Source of the DNA: Bacteroidota bacterium
GTDB lineage: Bacteria > Bacteroidota > Bacteroidia > Cytophagales > Cyclobacteriaceae
Assembly (NCBI GenBank): GCA_023412765.1
Contig: JAEZBX010000265.1
Coordinates: forward strand, 1 to 44,453
Direction of reading: 5' to 3'
Length of the DNA: 44,453 nt
Of this stretch, positions 24,825 through 33,462 are shown one piece after another (within the stretch, counting starts at the first letter, position 1; every line of letters starts with the position of its first letter). Under the pieces are notes generated by a model, which was not told the DNA's origin, made no database searches, and saw only the letters and a list, made by a program, of their open reading frames with translations. A program made the position numbers and the translations under genes.

Positions 24825-26717
24825 ATGACACCAAATAAATACTTCGTAATCGATTTCGATAGCACCTTTACCAAGGTTGAAGCCTTTGACGTACTTGCCG
24901 ACATCTCTTTGAGCGATCATCCCGAGAAAGAAATTAGAAAAAAGCAGATCGCGGAGATCACAAATAAGGGAATGGATGGATCGATTTCCTTTCGGGAATC
25001 GCTTGAACAGCGACTTAATTTATTGGCGCCTACCAGCAAACACATCCCCTACCTTATCAAAGAATTAAAGAGTAAGGTTTCCGAATCCTTTAAACGAAAC
25101 AAAGAATTTTTCCAGGAGCATTCCGATAACGTATATATCATCTCCAATGGCTTCAAAGAATTTATCGAGCCAATCGTAACCGAGTTCGGAGTAAAGCCAA
25201 CCAATGTTCTTGCGAATGAGTTTAAGTTTGATGATACCGGACGTGTGATCGGCTTCGATCAGAACAACCCCCTTTCCGCCAATGGAGGCAAAGCAGAGCT
25301 ACTGAAGAAATTAAACTTACCTGGTGACATCTACGTAATCGGAGATGGATATACAGATTACGAAATTAAGCAGGCTGGACTTGCAAATAAATTCTTCGCG
25401 TTCACGGAAAATGTAGAGCGCGAAAGTGTGAAAAGCAAAGCCGACCATATAGCACCAAGTCTTGATGAATTTTTATACCTGAATAAATTGAATACCGTGA
25501 CTTCTTACCCCAAGAATAGAATCAATGTTCTCCTCCTTGAAAATGTCCATCCAGTTGCTGTAGCACTGTTGAAAGCTGAGGGATTCAACGTGGAAGTATA
25601 TCATGCAGCACTGACAGAAGATGAACTTTGTGAGAAAATAAGAAATGTTTCAGTTCTTGGAATTCGTTCCAAAACTCAGGTTACAGCTAAAGTGTTGGAG
25701 AATGCAAATCGACTAATGGCTATCGCAGCTTTTTGTATTGGCACCAATCAGATCGATTTGAAAACTGCAACAAAAAAAGGTATCGCAGTTTTCAATGCAC
25801 CATTTAGCAATACCCGTTCCGTTGTAGAATTAGCTGTAGCAGAAATGATTATGCTGATGCGTGGTATTCCCGACAAATCAGTAAAGATGCATAAGGGTGT
25901 TTGGGATAAATCGGCCAAGGGAAGTTTTGAGGTACGCGGCAAAAAACTAGGACTTGTAGGATACGGAAATATTGGAACCCAGCTTTCCGTGATTGCTGAG
26001 TCGCTTGGCATGAAGGTTCTTTACTACGATGTTGAGGAAAGGTTATCGCTTGGAAATGCAGTGAAATGCAAAACAATGAAAGAGGTGTTGGAACAAGCTG
26101 ATGTCATTTCCCTTCACGTGGATGGTAGGCCTTCAAACGAAAATCTCATCGGCGCGCGAGAATTTGACCTGATGAAAAAGGGCGTGATCTTCATTAATCT
26201 CAGCCGCGGTCACATTGTCGATATCCAGGCTTTACGAGAAAATATTCTTAACGGTAAGGTAGCAGGTTGTGCAATAGATGTTTTTCCTGTAGAACCTGTT
26301 AGCAACGACGAAGAATTTGTCTCTGAGTTACGGGGGCTGCCCAATACTATTCTTACTCCACACATCGGAGGCAGTACTTCAGAAGCACAGGAAAATATTG
26401 GCAATTATGTTCCTGGGAAAATTATGGATTATATCAATACCGGTAGCACCTCAAATAGTGTCAGCTTCCCGAACATTACTTTGCCAATACTTGAAAATGC
26501 ACACCGTCTGATTCATATTCACAATAACGTACCCGGTATCCTTGCTAAGATCAATCAGGTTCTCGCAGAAAACGGGATCAACATAGTTGGCCAATATTTA
26601 AAGACGAATGAGCTTATCGGCTATGTGATCACCGACATCAACAAACAATACGACAAAGAGGTAATTGCAAAACTTAAAGCCATCGAACACACTATTAAAT
26701 TTCGGGTTCTATATTAA
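24825..26717 (+). CDS. serA: Fused HAD phosphatase - phosphoglycerate dehydrogenase (SerB-like/SerA)
   Basis: A 630-residue fusion. Residues 1 to about 220 are a HAD phosphatase with motif I FVIDFDST (Asp10, Asp12), motif II ISNG (about 106) and motif IV GDGYTDYE (173-180), as in phosphoserine phosphatase. Residues about 230-545 are 3-phosphoglycerate dehydrogenase: CIGTNQID, the NAD loop GLVGYGNIGTQL, NLSRGHIVD, the catalytic Glu in FPVEP and His in TPHIGGST. Residues about 555-630 are an ACT domain (HNNVPGILAKINQVL) for serine feedback. It would supply the first and third steps of serine synthesis; SerC is not in the window. The phosphatase substrate is inferred. Confidence 0.92.
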   Translation: MTPNKYFVIDFDSTFTKVEAFDVLADISLSDHPEKEIRKKQIAEITNKGMDGSISFRESLEQRLNLLAPTSKHIPYLIKELKSKVSESFKRNKEFFQEHSDNVYIISNGFKEFIEPIVTEFGVKPTNVLANEFKFDDTGRVIGFDQNNPLSANGGKAELLKKLNLPGDIYVIGDGYTDYEIKQAGLANKFFAFTENVERESVKSKADHIAPSLDEFLYLNKLNTVTSYPKNRINVLLLENVHPVAVALLKAEGFNVEVYHAALTEDELCEKIRNVSVLGIRSKTQVTAKVLENANRLMAIAAFCIGTNQIDLKTATKKGIAVFNAPFSNTRSVVELAVAEMIMLMRGIPDKSVKMHKGVWDKSAKGSFEVRGKKLGLVGYGNIGTQLSVIAESLGMKVLYYDVEERLSLGNAVKCKTMKEVLEQADVISLHVDGRPSNENLIGAREFDLMKKGVIFINLSRGHIVDIQALRENILNGKVAGCAIDVFPVEPVSNDEEFVSELRGLPNTILTPHIGGSTSEAQENIGNYVPGKIMDYINTGSTSNSVSFPNITLPILENAHRLIHIHNNVPGILAKINQVLAENGINIVGQYLKTNELIGYVITDINKQYDKEVIAKLKAIEHTIKFRVLY

Positions 26718-26731
26718 AGTGTAGAAAATAG

Positions 26732-26756
26732 TCGACACACTTTGGGTGCGTTTTTT
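26732..26756 (+). terminator. Possible terminator of serA
   Basis: A six-pair stem with one mismatch (ACACAC / GTGCGT region, 26735-26750) is followed directly by T6. It lies about 20 bp after the serA stop. Confidence 0.45.
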
Positions 26757-26853
26757 CCCCTTGATGGTATGTTGGCTGCAGATTTAGCGTAAAGGTGTTC
26801 GACATCGCAGGGCACATCATTTGAGAATATGATGTCGCATCAAACGACTTCAT

Positions 26854-27033
26854 ATGATAAAAATAGTTGGACTAATCTTAACCCTTGTTGGATTTGTTGG
26901 CCTGATACTAGGCGTCCTTGGAATTTTTGGAAAGGATCTGGTAGCCCTTCATCCATGGGCCCTGGCAATACTTGGAATTATTTTCTTTGGAGCCGGCGTT
27001 GGCATTCTTAAGCGGAAGTCCGTTGATGGTTAA
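26854..27033 (+). CDS. Small two-helix membrane protein
   Basis: A 59-residue protein, MIKIVGLILTLVGFVGLI at the start, with two hydrophobic helices (about 4-23 and 32-50) joined by a short loop (GIFGKDLVALHP) and a basic C-terminus (LKRKSVDG). The spacing and Gly-rich helices look like small membrane proteins of unknown role widespread in this phylum. The 5' region holds two mutually exclusive short hairpins (26800-26837). Confidence 0.65.
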   Translation: MIKIVGLILTLVGFVGLILGVLGIFGKDLVALHPWALAILGIIFFGAGVGILKRKSVDG

Positions 27034-27045
27034 TACATCATTTGA

Positions 27046-27246
27046 TCAACGTGCTCGCTCAAAGTATCCATTCACTTTCATAAGTTTAATCGTGTCTCCA
27101 TAGCAGTCTACACCCTTGTCTGCCGCGATAACAGAATAGCCCATACAATGCTTTTTAGCCACTTTTGCACCTGCATTTTTGTAGTTTGCACCGGTCAACA
27201 AGAACATTACGAAAATGGCAACAATCATTATTACTGAGCGTATCAT
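27046..27246 (-). CDS. Small secreted or anchored protein with two cysteines
   Basis: A 66-residue protein. I chose the internal ATG 27246, which begins the hydrophobic segment MIRSVIMIVAIFVMFLLTG; an ATG at 27270 adds eight residues. The short mature part contains KKHCMGYS and GVDCYGDTIKLMKVNGYFE. Its two Cys could form a disulfide. No family recognised. It converges with the small membrane protein gene (12 bp apart). Confidence 0.55.
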   Translation of the reverse strand: MIRSVIMIVAIFVMFLLTGANYKNAGAKVAKKHCMGYSVIAADKGVDCYGDTIKLMKVNGYFERAR

Positions 27247-27423
27247 ATCACCGTACTTAAAGTTCAACATGAAGTAGAAATGCTACCCTATCGAAAAAAT
27301 TGTACCAGCCGTTGTGGAGCCTCCAGAAAGGGATTAAGTTGTTTGTCTGTGGAAATTTTACTCGGACCGTGGTGCACAAAGCGGCGGGTATAAAAATTGC
27401 CATGCCGACCATAAATAGTTGTT

Positions 27424-28002
27424 ATGTATGACGAGAAGGTAATTGACGACATCAAGAATTTTCTGATCGACCGTCGCCAAACAATAGCCGTAGCCGAGAG
27501 CTTGACCTCCGGACATTTACAAGTAGCCCTGGGTTCAGCAGAAAACGCGTCTAAATTTTTTCAGGGAGGGATAACGGCGTACAACCTCGGCCAAAAAGCG
27601 CGGCACTTGAAAATTGAACCGATTCATGCCGAAAGCTGCAATTGCGTATCCGAAAAGGTGGCGTCTGAAATGGCGATCAATGCCATAAGATTGTTTTCGA
27701 CAGACTGGTCCATTGGAATTACGGGGTATGCAGCTCCGGTACCAGAGTGCTCCGTTGAAATACCCTTTGCCTACTACGCAATTTGTTTCCGCGAGAAGTT
27801 GCTGCGCATCAACAAAATCGAGTCGGACAACGATGACCCTATGCAGGTTCAAATAATTTTCGTAGACGCGGTCCTCCAAGATCTCTTGGATCTGATTAAA
27901 GGAAATGAAGATCAATCTTCTTTCTCAAGCAAAGACCTTAACTCGATCAGCTCAAGGTTAGCGTCAGCAGGACCAGTGAGCACTTCGCCATCCACAGAAT
28001 AA
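27424..28002 (+). CDS. CinA C-terminal-domain protein (nicotinamide-nucleotide amidase-like)
   Basis: A 192-residue stand-alone CinA C-terminal domain (PncC type). It has the motif VAESLTSGHLQ (about 23-33), FFQGGITAYNLGQKA, and the GITGYAAPVPE block that replaces the usual GxTGxAGPxGG. PncC deamidates nicotinamide mononucleotide in NAD recycling; the altered glycine loop makes activity uncertain. The domain proper ends near LLDLIKGN. The last 30 residues (Ser-rich) are encoded by DNA antisense to the end of the Rieske-FAD gene, a 91-bp tail-to-tail overlap. Confidence 0.8.
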   Translation: MYDEKVIDDIKNFLIDRRQTIAVAESLTSGHLQVALGSAENASKFFQGGITAYNLGQKARHLKIEPIHAESCNCVSEKVASEMAINAIRLFSTDWSIGITGYAAPVPECSVEIPFAYYAICFREKLLRINKIESDNDDPMQVQIIFVDAVLQDLLDLIKGNEDQSSFSSKDLNSISSRLASAGPVSTSPSTE

Positions 28003-29453
28003 CGCGCCCCATGACACGGACAATCCCAGGATTTTTCAGCTGAGTTCCATGCTACAGCACACTTCATATGGGTGCATGTTGGATTCACAGCATGTAAGTT
28101 ACCAGTTTCATCTTTGTAGAGAGCCATCGTCTCATTGTTAAGCTTCACAACTTTTCCCTCATCGGCAGACAACGCAGAGAGTTGTTCCAGTCTTTCCGTG
28201 GCAAACCATTTTCCTATAAATTGACCGACGACGTCTGTGTTGTGCTTTACAAATTCAGTGAAACCGGCTACCGGTTTGATACGGCCGGGACTGAATAGTT
28301 CGTTGTATTTGCTCTGTTTCAAAATAATCAACTCAGTAAGTTCAAGTGCAGCGACATGGCTATACGTCATACCGTTACCACCATAACCGGTTGCAACCAG
28401 GATGTTGTCGCTGGCGCCCGGTAGTTTTCCGATGTAGGGCAATCCATCAACAGGATCAAAAAATTGTGATGACCATCGATGTGATACCTCTGCTACGTCA
28501 AAGTGTGAACGGATGTGACTCTCAAGTTGAAGGAATGATTTGGTTGTATTCGTATTTTCGCCTGTCTTGTGGTCTTCACCACCAACAATCAAATATTTTT
28601 CTCCATCAATTTCCTGAGTTCGGTAATAATGGTACGGGTCATACATATCATACGCCAACCCATTTGGATAATTTTGATCTTTGAGCTTCACTGCCATAGC
28701 GTAACTGCGATACGCCGGACAACGGAGGTGTAGCAAATTAATTCCAGGGGGAATATGCGTTGCATACACGAGTGTGCGTGCCTGCAACTTTTCACGGGTG
28801 GTTTTGATTGAAATAGGCTCCCCGTCTTCAATATCGGTGACACGGCATTGTTCTAAGATAACGCCACCAAAATCTTCAAAGGACTTAGCAAGGCCTAAAA
28901 CATACCGTGTGGGATGAAATTTTGCCTGGCCTGGTATTTCGACAGCCTTTCTGAAATTAACAGGAATTGGTATCTCTGATGAGACTTCGGCCCTTACTCC
29001 GACCTCGTTGCACGCCGCATAAATCTCGTTTAGATCCTGAGTTTGTTTTTCGTCCTGAGAAAAGATATAAGCGCTTGCTCTTTCGAAGCCACAATCAATA
29101 TTATATTCAGCAATATTGGATTCAATTAGAGCTATAGCATCATTGGCAGCACGCGCGACAATCTGTGCGCCGTCAAGTCCAAAATCCTTAATCATCGTTG
29201 AATAAGGATTGTCCATGAAGGTGTTGATGTGAGCAGTCGTTCCGCCTGTGGTCCCAAAACAGAGATTGCGCGCTTCCAGGACCACACAATTCTTTCCCTG
29301 CTTTTGCAATGACAACGCCAGGGTTATACCAGTTATGCCTCCCCCAACGATCGCTACATCAAAAACAGTATTGTTAAAACTCCTGGACGTTTCCTGTTTG
29401 GGATTCACGGAGTCTTGCCACAGACTCACACAATTGCCATCTCTTGCTATCAT
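27912..29453 (-). CDS. FAD-dependent oxidoreductase with C-terminal Rieske domain
   Basis: A 513-residue protein. The N-terminal DAO-type FAD domain shows VAIVGGGITGITLALSLQ (dinucleotide loop, about 32-49) and ARNLCFGTTGGTTAH. The C-terminal Rieske domain shows CTHMKCAVAW and CPCHGARYSVDG, the Cys-His pairs that bind a [2Fe-2S] cluster. The architecture is that of B. subtilis YhfW; substrate unknown. I start at ATG 29453 (MIARDGNCVSLWQD) because related proteins begin with this segment; ATG 29492 is possible. The 3' end overlaps the CinA-domain gene by 91 bp. Confidence 0.9.
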   Translation of the reverse strand: MIARDGNCVSLWQDSVNPKQETSRSFNNTVFDVAIVGGGITGITLALSLQKQGKNCVVLEARNLCFGTTGGTTAHINTFMDNPYSTMIKDFGLDGAQIVARAANDAIALIESNIAEYNIDCGFERASAYIFSQDEKQTQDLNEIYAACNEVGVRAEVSSEIPIPVNFRKAVEIPGQAKFHPTRYVLGLAKSFEDFGGVILEQCRVTDIEDGEPISIKTTREKLQARTLVYATHIPPGINLLHLRCPAYRSYAMAVKLKDQNYPNGLAYDMYDPYHYYRTQEIDGEKYLIVGGEDHKTGENTNTTKSFLQLESHIRSHFDVAEVSHRWSSQFFDPVDGLPYIGKLPGASDNILVATGYGGNGMTYSHVAALELTELIILKQSKYNELFSPGRIKPVAGFTEFVKHNTDVVGQFIGKWFATERLEQLSALSADEGKVVKLNNETMALYKDETGNLHAVNPTCTHMKCAVAWNSAEKSWDCPCHGARYSVDGEVLTGPADANLELIELRSLLEKED

Positions 29454-29631
29454 ATCTTTACGGTTGAAATTGAAACTAAAATTGAGAACCAAATAGGAGT
29501 TCCAATTTCCTTGCCACCCAAATAGGCTAAGAAATAAGAATGACTTTAGGGAACACGCTCGTTCTTGTGCAATTTTCTCTACAGGCCTATGGGTCTATGT
29601 TAAAAAAATTCACAGACCGAAGAGCAATAGT

Positions 29632-30561
29632 TTACTCCGTTTTTCCGGCCGGCACTAAGAACTCCAGCAATCCAGATTGCAGTTCTATTTCCACATCGGT
29701 GGGGTCATCCAGCATTATATGCTCGTCATCTGCATGAAGAGCAGTTCCCTCCCAGAAAATCTGAAGCTTTTTTGCTTTTAACGGACTAAAGAATGGAGAC
29801 TCTTCCTTCCCATTCAATTTGCCTTTTACATATGAAGCAAATTCCTCTCGCTGATTTTCGGTTATCAAAATCACTTCGAAAAACCCGTCACCAGGATCGG
29901 CAAAAGGTGCCAAATGAAGGTTGGGACCTATTGAACTGGTATTCATTATCTCAACGAGCAGAAATTTACCTGTGTAGTCCTTACCATCTATGTTCATCTT
30001 ACAAATTTTCGGTTTATAGTTTTGAATTATCTGATAAAGGAGTTGGAGTGCCGTAATTATCTTTTGTTCGGGACTTTCAAAGTTGCTTTTGTCGAGTTTC
30101 TTCATCTCCTTCATCAGCCTTGGAAAAACCCCGTGGCCATAACTTTCAATAAAAAACTTATGTTTCTTAACCCCTTCAATTCTGCCTACATCATATTTCT
30201 TTATCGCATGATCTCGCCACGCCCTAACAATCTCTGCCGGCTCGCCTCGAATACCTAACGTCCTTGCAATGTTGTTAGCGGTGCCGAGCGGCAACAAGGC
30301 TACCGGTAATTTTTTGTCGATCAGTTTTCGATCAAGGAGTTCATGCGCTAACTTCCGTACAGTACCGTCGCCGCCGGCAACAACGATGAAGTCAACGTTC
30401 TTTGATTCGATTTGATCGAAATCTTTCTTCTCCCAGTTCTTATCCTTTGTGGATAAATAGCCACACTTGTAGCCTTCTGCCTCAATGGCATTGATTAATT
30501 CCTTATCGGAATTCTCACCATCACCAGCGGATGGGTTGTGTAAAACCGTTGCAACTTTCAT
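29632..30561 (-). CDS. Diacylglycerol-kinase-family lipid kinase (YegS/DagK-like)
   Basis: A 309-residue protein with the catalytic-domain motifs of the DAGK family: HNPSAGDGEN (residues 8-17), VAGGDGTVRKLAHELLD (about 61-77) and LLPLGTANNIARTLG (about 88-102). The C-terminal beta-sandwich contains LHADDEHIMLDDPTDVEI. It likely phosphorylates diacylglycerol or a related lipid; the exact substrate is inferred. It is transcribed divergently from surE with 81 bp between start codons. Confidence 0.9.
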   Translation of the reverse strand: MKVATVLHNPSAGDGENSDKELINAIEAEGYKCGYLSTKDKNWEKKDFDQIESKNVDFIVVAGGDGTVRKLAHELLDRKLIDKKLPVALLPLGTANNIARTLGIRGEPAEIVRAWRDHAIKKYDVGRIEGVKKHKFFIESYGHGVFPRLMKEMKKLDKSNFESPEQKIITALQLLYQIIQNYKPKICKMNIDGKDYTGKFLLVEIMNTSSIGPNLHLAPFADPGDGFFEVILITENQREEFASYVKGKLNGKEESPFFSPLKAKKLQIFWEGTALHADDEHIMLDDPTDVEIELQSGLLEFLVPAGKTE

Positions 30562-30642
30562 GAATGCGATTTTTAAAATTTTGAAAGCAATTAAGCGCCC
30601 AATTCAAAAACGAATGGCACGAAAATGTAATCCAGTGCATTC

Positions 30643-31377
30643 ATGAAAATTCTTGTAACGAACGATGACGGTATTTACAGTCCGGGGATTGCTGCACTCG
30701 CACGGATCGCTTCTCGCTTTGGAGAAGTCCGCGTTGTGGCACCAGACGTTGAGCAATCTTCCATGGGACATGCTATTACGGCTTCGCGCCCTTTGTTCTA
30801 TAAAAAGTCCCCAATTAATTTTGGAAACCTTGAAGCTTATCGCGTCAATGGCACCCCAGCTGATTGTGTGGCATTGGGATCACATCTCTCGCAGACGGAT
30901 ATTGTATTATCCGGAATCAACATGGGCGCGAACCTTGGCAATTCGATGTGGCACTCTGGAACGCTGGCTGGGGCAAAGCAAGCAGTGCTTTTAGGAATGC
31001 GTGGGATTGCCCTTAGTACTCCTGCGGGAAAGTCAGAACCCGACTTCGCCACCTTAGAACCTTTTGTTGAGAAAACGCTGAAGCTGTTAATAGAAAACCC
31101 GGAATTAAAACTCGTCAATGTTAACTTCCCGAAAAAGCCAGTAGGTATAAGGTGGACACGCCAATCGGTACGACAGTATGATGGCAAGGTAGTCCCGGGT
31201 ACCGATCCACTCGGACGCAAACATTATTGGTTTACTGTAATGCCCCTCGAACCCGCCGAAGAAGGCACCGATCGATGGGCTATCGACCAAGGTTTTGTTT
31301 CGATAACCCCGTTAAGGTTGGATCTTACTAATGAGAAACAATTGATGAGCGCTATGCAGAAGCAACCAGTTGCGTAG
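30643..31377 (+). CDS. surE: 5'/3'-nucleotidase SurE
   Basis: A 244-residue stationary-phase survival phosphatase that dephosphorylates nucleoside monophosphates. Metal and active-site motifs are visible: ILVTNDDGIYSPGI (3-16), APDVEQSSMGHAIT, VNGTPADCVALG and LSGINMGANLGN (about 85-96). The stop at 31375-31377 is followed two bases later by an inverted heptamer array that continues to the aroF stop codon. Confidence 0.96.
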   Translation: MKILVTNDDGIYSPGIAALARIASRFGEVRVVAPDVEQSSMGHAITASRPLFYKKSPINFGNLEAYRVNGTPADCVALGSHLSQTDIVLSGINMGANLGNSMWHSGTLAGAKQAVLLGMRGIALSTPAGKSEPDFATLEPFVEKTLKLLIENPELKLVNVNFPKKPVGIRWTRQSVRQYDGKVVPGTDPLGRKHYWFTVMPLEPAEEGTDRWAIDQGFVSITPLRLDLTNEKQLMSAMQKQPVA

Positions 31378-31378
31378 C

Positions 31379-31587
31379 AGTTAATCGTTAATAGTTATTA
31401 GTTAATCGTGGAGCGTGCAGGCCTAACTTTCACCGCGTGCCTGCCGATTTAAGGGGCGTGCTAAGATAAAAGTTTAAAGTTTAAAGTTTAAAGTTTAAAG
31501 TTTAAGCACTTAGGAAATATGACTATGCGGATGCACTCGTGACATCAACACAAACCACTATTAACATTTAACTATTAACGATTAACT
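31379..31587. repeat. Inverted pair of heptamer arrays, locus B
   Basis: A 19-bp perfect inverted repeat, 31379-31397 and 31569-31587, made of AGTTAAT-type heptamers, brackets the gap between the convergent genes surE and aroF. The right arm contains the aroF TAG stop. Inside lies a separate direct array, AGTTTAA repeated exactly five times (31471-31505). The 18 bases GTTATTAGTTAATCGTGG of the left arm recur at 42842-43034. Confidence 0.88.
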
Positions 31588-32599
31588 ATAGGAAAGATTC
31601 CCGCAACTCATAAACCTTCCTCAGCTTAGAAACCAGGTCGCTCGATTCTTCAAAGTTTAAAGTTTGTTGTCCATCACTAGCAGCGTGTTCCGGATTCTGA
31701 TGGGTTTCATAAATGATTCCATCAGCTCCCGCGATAACGGCAGCGAGTGCTACGGGCTCGACGTACTCGCGTATACCAATTCCGTGAGAAGGATCGGCGA
31801 TGACAGGAAGATGCGTTTTTTCCTTGAGTATAGGGATAGCGTTGATATCAAGTGTATTACGGCTGGCCCTTTCATATGTACGAATACCTCGTTCACAAAG
31901 CATTAACTTTTCGTTTCCGGCGGAGAATACATATTCAGCCGAATATAAAAGTTCTTCTATTGTGCCTGAGATGCCTCGCTTGATCATTACTGGTTTGTCT
32001 ACTTTTCCAAGTTCATCCAGGAGATTAAAATTTTGGGTATTGCGCGCACCTACTTGAAAAATGTCAACGTAATCATACATCACTTCGATCTGGCTGACCT
32101 GCATTACTTCACTGATAATCTTAATACCAGCCTTACGGGCAAGGGAATGCCACATCATCAAACCTTCAACACCCATTCCTCGAAATGCATAGGGCGAACT
32201 TCTGGGCTTAAATACCCCACCGCGCATAATTCGAACATCATTTTTTAGCAAATGATCAATTGTTTGCTGGACTTGCCCTTCGTTTTCTATCGAGCACGGC
32301 CCAGCCATCACTGAAAAAGTATCATCTCCAATGCTGACACCGTCTCCCAGATCAATGTGCGTACGGCTAACCTTCCACTTGCGCGATACCAATTTGTAAT
32401 CATCAGACACTCGATGAATATCAGCAATGCCAGGCATGTGACCCAGCTGTCGAAGGTCAAATTCCTTTTTGCCAATACCCACAATGTAGACATTCCGTTG
32501 TGTTGCTACCTGCGCTGATTTATAGTCAAGGCTCTTTACCTTTTGAAGGATAGCTTCCTTTTCTGATAACGTGACCGAAGGTGTAAGTTGAATGATCAT
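31586..32599 (-). CDS. aroF: 3-deoxy-7-phosphoheptulonate (DAHP) synthase, class I beta
   Basis: First enzyme of the shikimate pathway: condenses phosphoenolpyruvate and erythrose 4-phosphate. It has 337 residues: an N-terminal ferredoxin-like regulatory domain (about 1-75) as in the Thermotoga enzyme, then the barrel with SVMAGPCSIENEGQ, MRGGVFKPRSSPYAF (about 126-140), KRGISGT, and PVIADPSHGIG with its metal His. It is the last gene of the trp operon, placing aromatic carbon supply under the same leader control. The stop codon lies in the repeat arm of locus B, and the 27 bp before the start is an octamer array. Confidence 0.95.
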   Translation of the reverse strand: MIIQLTPSVTLSEKEAILQKVKSLDYKSAQVATQRNVYIVGIGKKEFDLRQLGHMPGIADIHRVSDDYKLVSRKWKVSRTHIDLGDGVSIGDDTFSVMAGPCSIENEGQVQQTIDHLLKNDVRIMRGGVFKPRSSPYAFRGMGVEGLMMWHSLARKAGIKIISEVMQVSQIEVMYDYVDIFQVGARNTQNFNLLDELGKVDKPVMIKRGISGTIEELLYSAEYVFSAGNEKLMLCERGIRTYERASRNTLDINAIPILKEKTHLPVIADPSHGIGIREYVEPVALAAVIAGADGIIYETHQNPEHAASDGQQTLNFEESSDLVSKLRKVYELRESFL

Positions 32600-32600
32600 G

Positions 32601-32648
32601 ATTGGAAAATTGGAAGATTGGAAGATTTAAAGATTGGAAGATTGAGTG
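32601..32648. repeat. Octamer array ATTGGAAG at the trpA-aroF junction, locus C
   Basis: Six tandem octamers: ATTGGAAA, ATTGGAAG, ATTGGAAG, ATTTAAAG, ATTGGAAG, ATTGAGTG. The array occupies the whole 27-bp gap between trpA and aroF and extends into trpA, encoding its last residues (SSNL) and TAA stop. The aroF ribosome-binding region therefore consists of repeat sequence. Confidence 0.88.
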
Positions 32649-33427
32649 CCGTTGGATCTCAATGAGTGCACAAATCGAGTTATATCAGTTTTCAAATCTT
32701 TGGACTTCTGCAATAGATCAACGAACGCACTGCCCACTATTGCGCCAGCCCCATACTTCGATGCAGTTGCAAATGTCTCATGGTTTGATATCCCGAATCC
32801 TATCAGATAAGGATTCTTTAATTTCATTTTATTAAGGCGATCAAAGTAATCAAGTTGATGCTTTTCAAATTTTCCCTTGGCACCGGTAATGCTTGACGCT
32901 GAAACAGCGTAGATAAAACCATCTGTAACGGCGTCTATTTTTCGAATTCGTTCCTCTGAGGTAGTTGGAGAAATCAAAAAGGTGTTCGTAAGGTTTGCCG
33001 ACTCGAACAGTTGTTTGTAGTGTGTGAGATACTCATCCATTGGTAGATCGGGTAAGATAACGCCATCGACACCAGCAGCTGATGCATCGTTGACAAATCG
33101 CTCGATGCCATACTGCAATACAGGATTGATGTAACCCATTAAGATAATGGGAATGTCAACTTTGCTGCGAATTTCTTGTACCTGCTCTATTAACATTGAC
33201 AGCTTCATACCATTCTTCAGTGCGACCGTGTTACTCGCTTGTATCGTTGGGCCATCAGCAACAGGATCTGAATATGGAATTCCGATTTCTATGATGTCTG
33301 CACCTGCTGCAGCAAGCGATTCAGCAATACTGGAAGTTGCAGTAAGGGATGGAAAGCCTGCTGTATAGTAAATGGAAAGAATTCCATTCTTGCGGCTTGA
33401 CAAAAGTTCTTTAATTCTGTTTCTCAT
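32627..33427 (-). CDS. trpA: Tryptophan synthase alpha subunit
   Basis: TIM-barrel subunit that releases indole from indole-3-glycerol phosphate. It has 266 residues. I start at ATG 33427 (MRNRIKELLSSRK); an ATG seven codons earlier is possible. Catalytic Glu lies in DIIEIGIPYSDPVADGP (about 44-60) and Asp in the same block. ILPDLPMDEY and YLIGFGISNHE are family blocks, and GAGAIVGSAFV binds phosphate. It follows trpB by 35 bp. The C-terminal SSNL and stop codon come from octamer locus C. Confidence 0.96.
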   Translation of the reverse strand: MRNRIKELLSSRKNGILSIYYTAGFPSLTATSSIAESLAAAGADIIEIGIPYSDPVADGPTIQASNTVALKNGMKLSMLIEQVQEIRSKVDIPIILMGYINPVLQYGIERFVNDASAAGVDGVILPDLPMDEYLTHYKQLFESANLTNTFLISPTTSEERIRKIDAVTDGFIYAVSASSITGAKGKFEKHQLDYFDRLNKMKLKNPYLIGFGISNHETFATASKYGAGAIVGSAFVDLLQKSKDLKTDITRFVHSLRSNGTQSSNL

Positions 33428-33462
33428 TGTTATCGTTGTGAACGCCAATTCCAGTATCCGTT

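Noticed and set aside
31471..31505. AGTTTAA x5 considered as a phase-variation tract
   Set aside because: It lies between the 3' ends of two convergent genes, in neither a coding frame nor a promoter, so slippage would not switch a gene in an obvious way.
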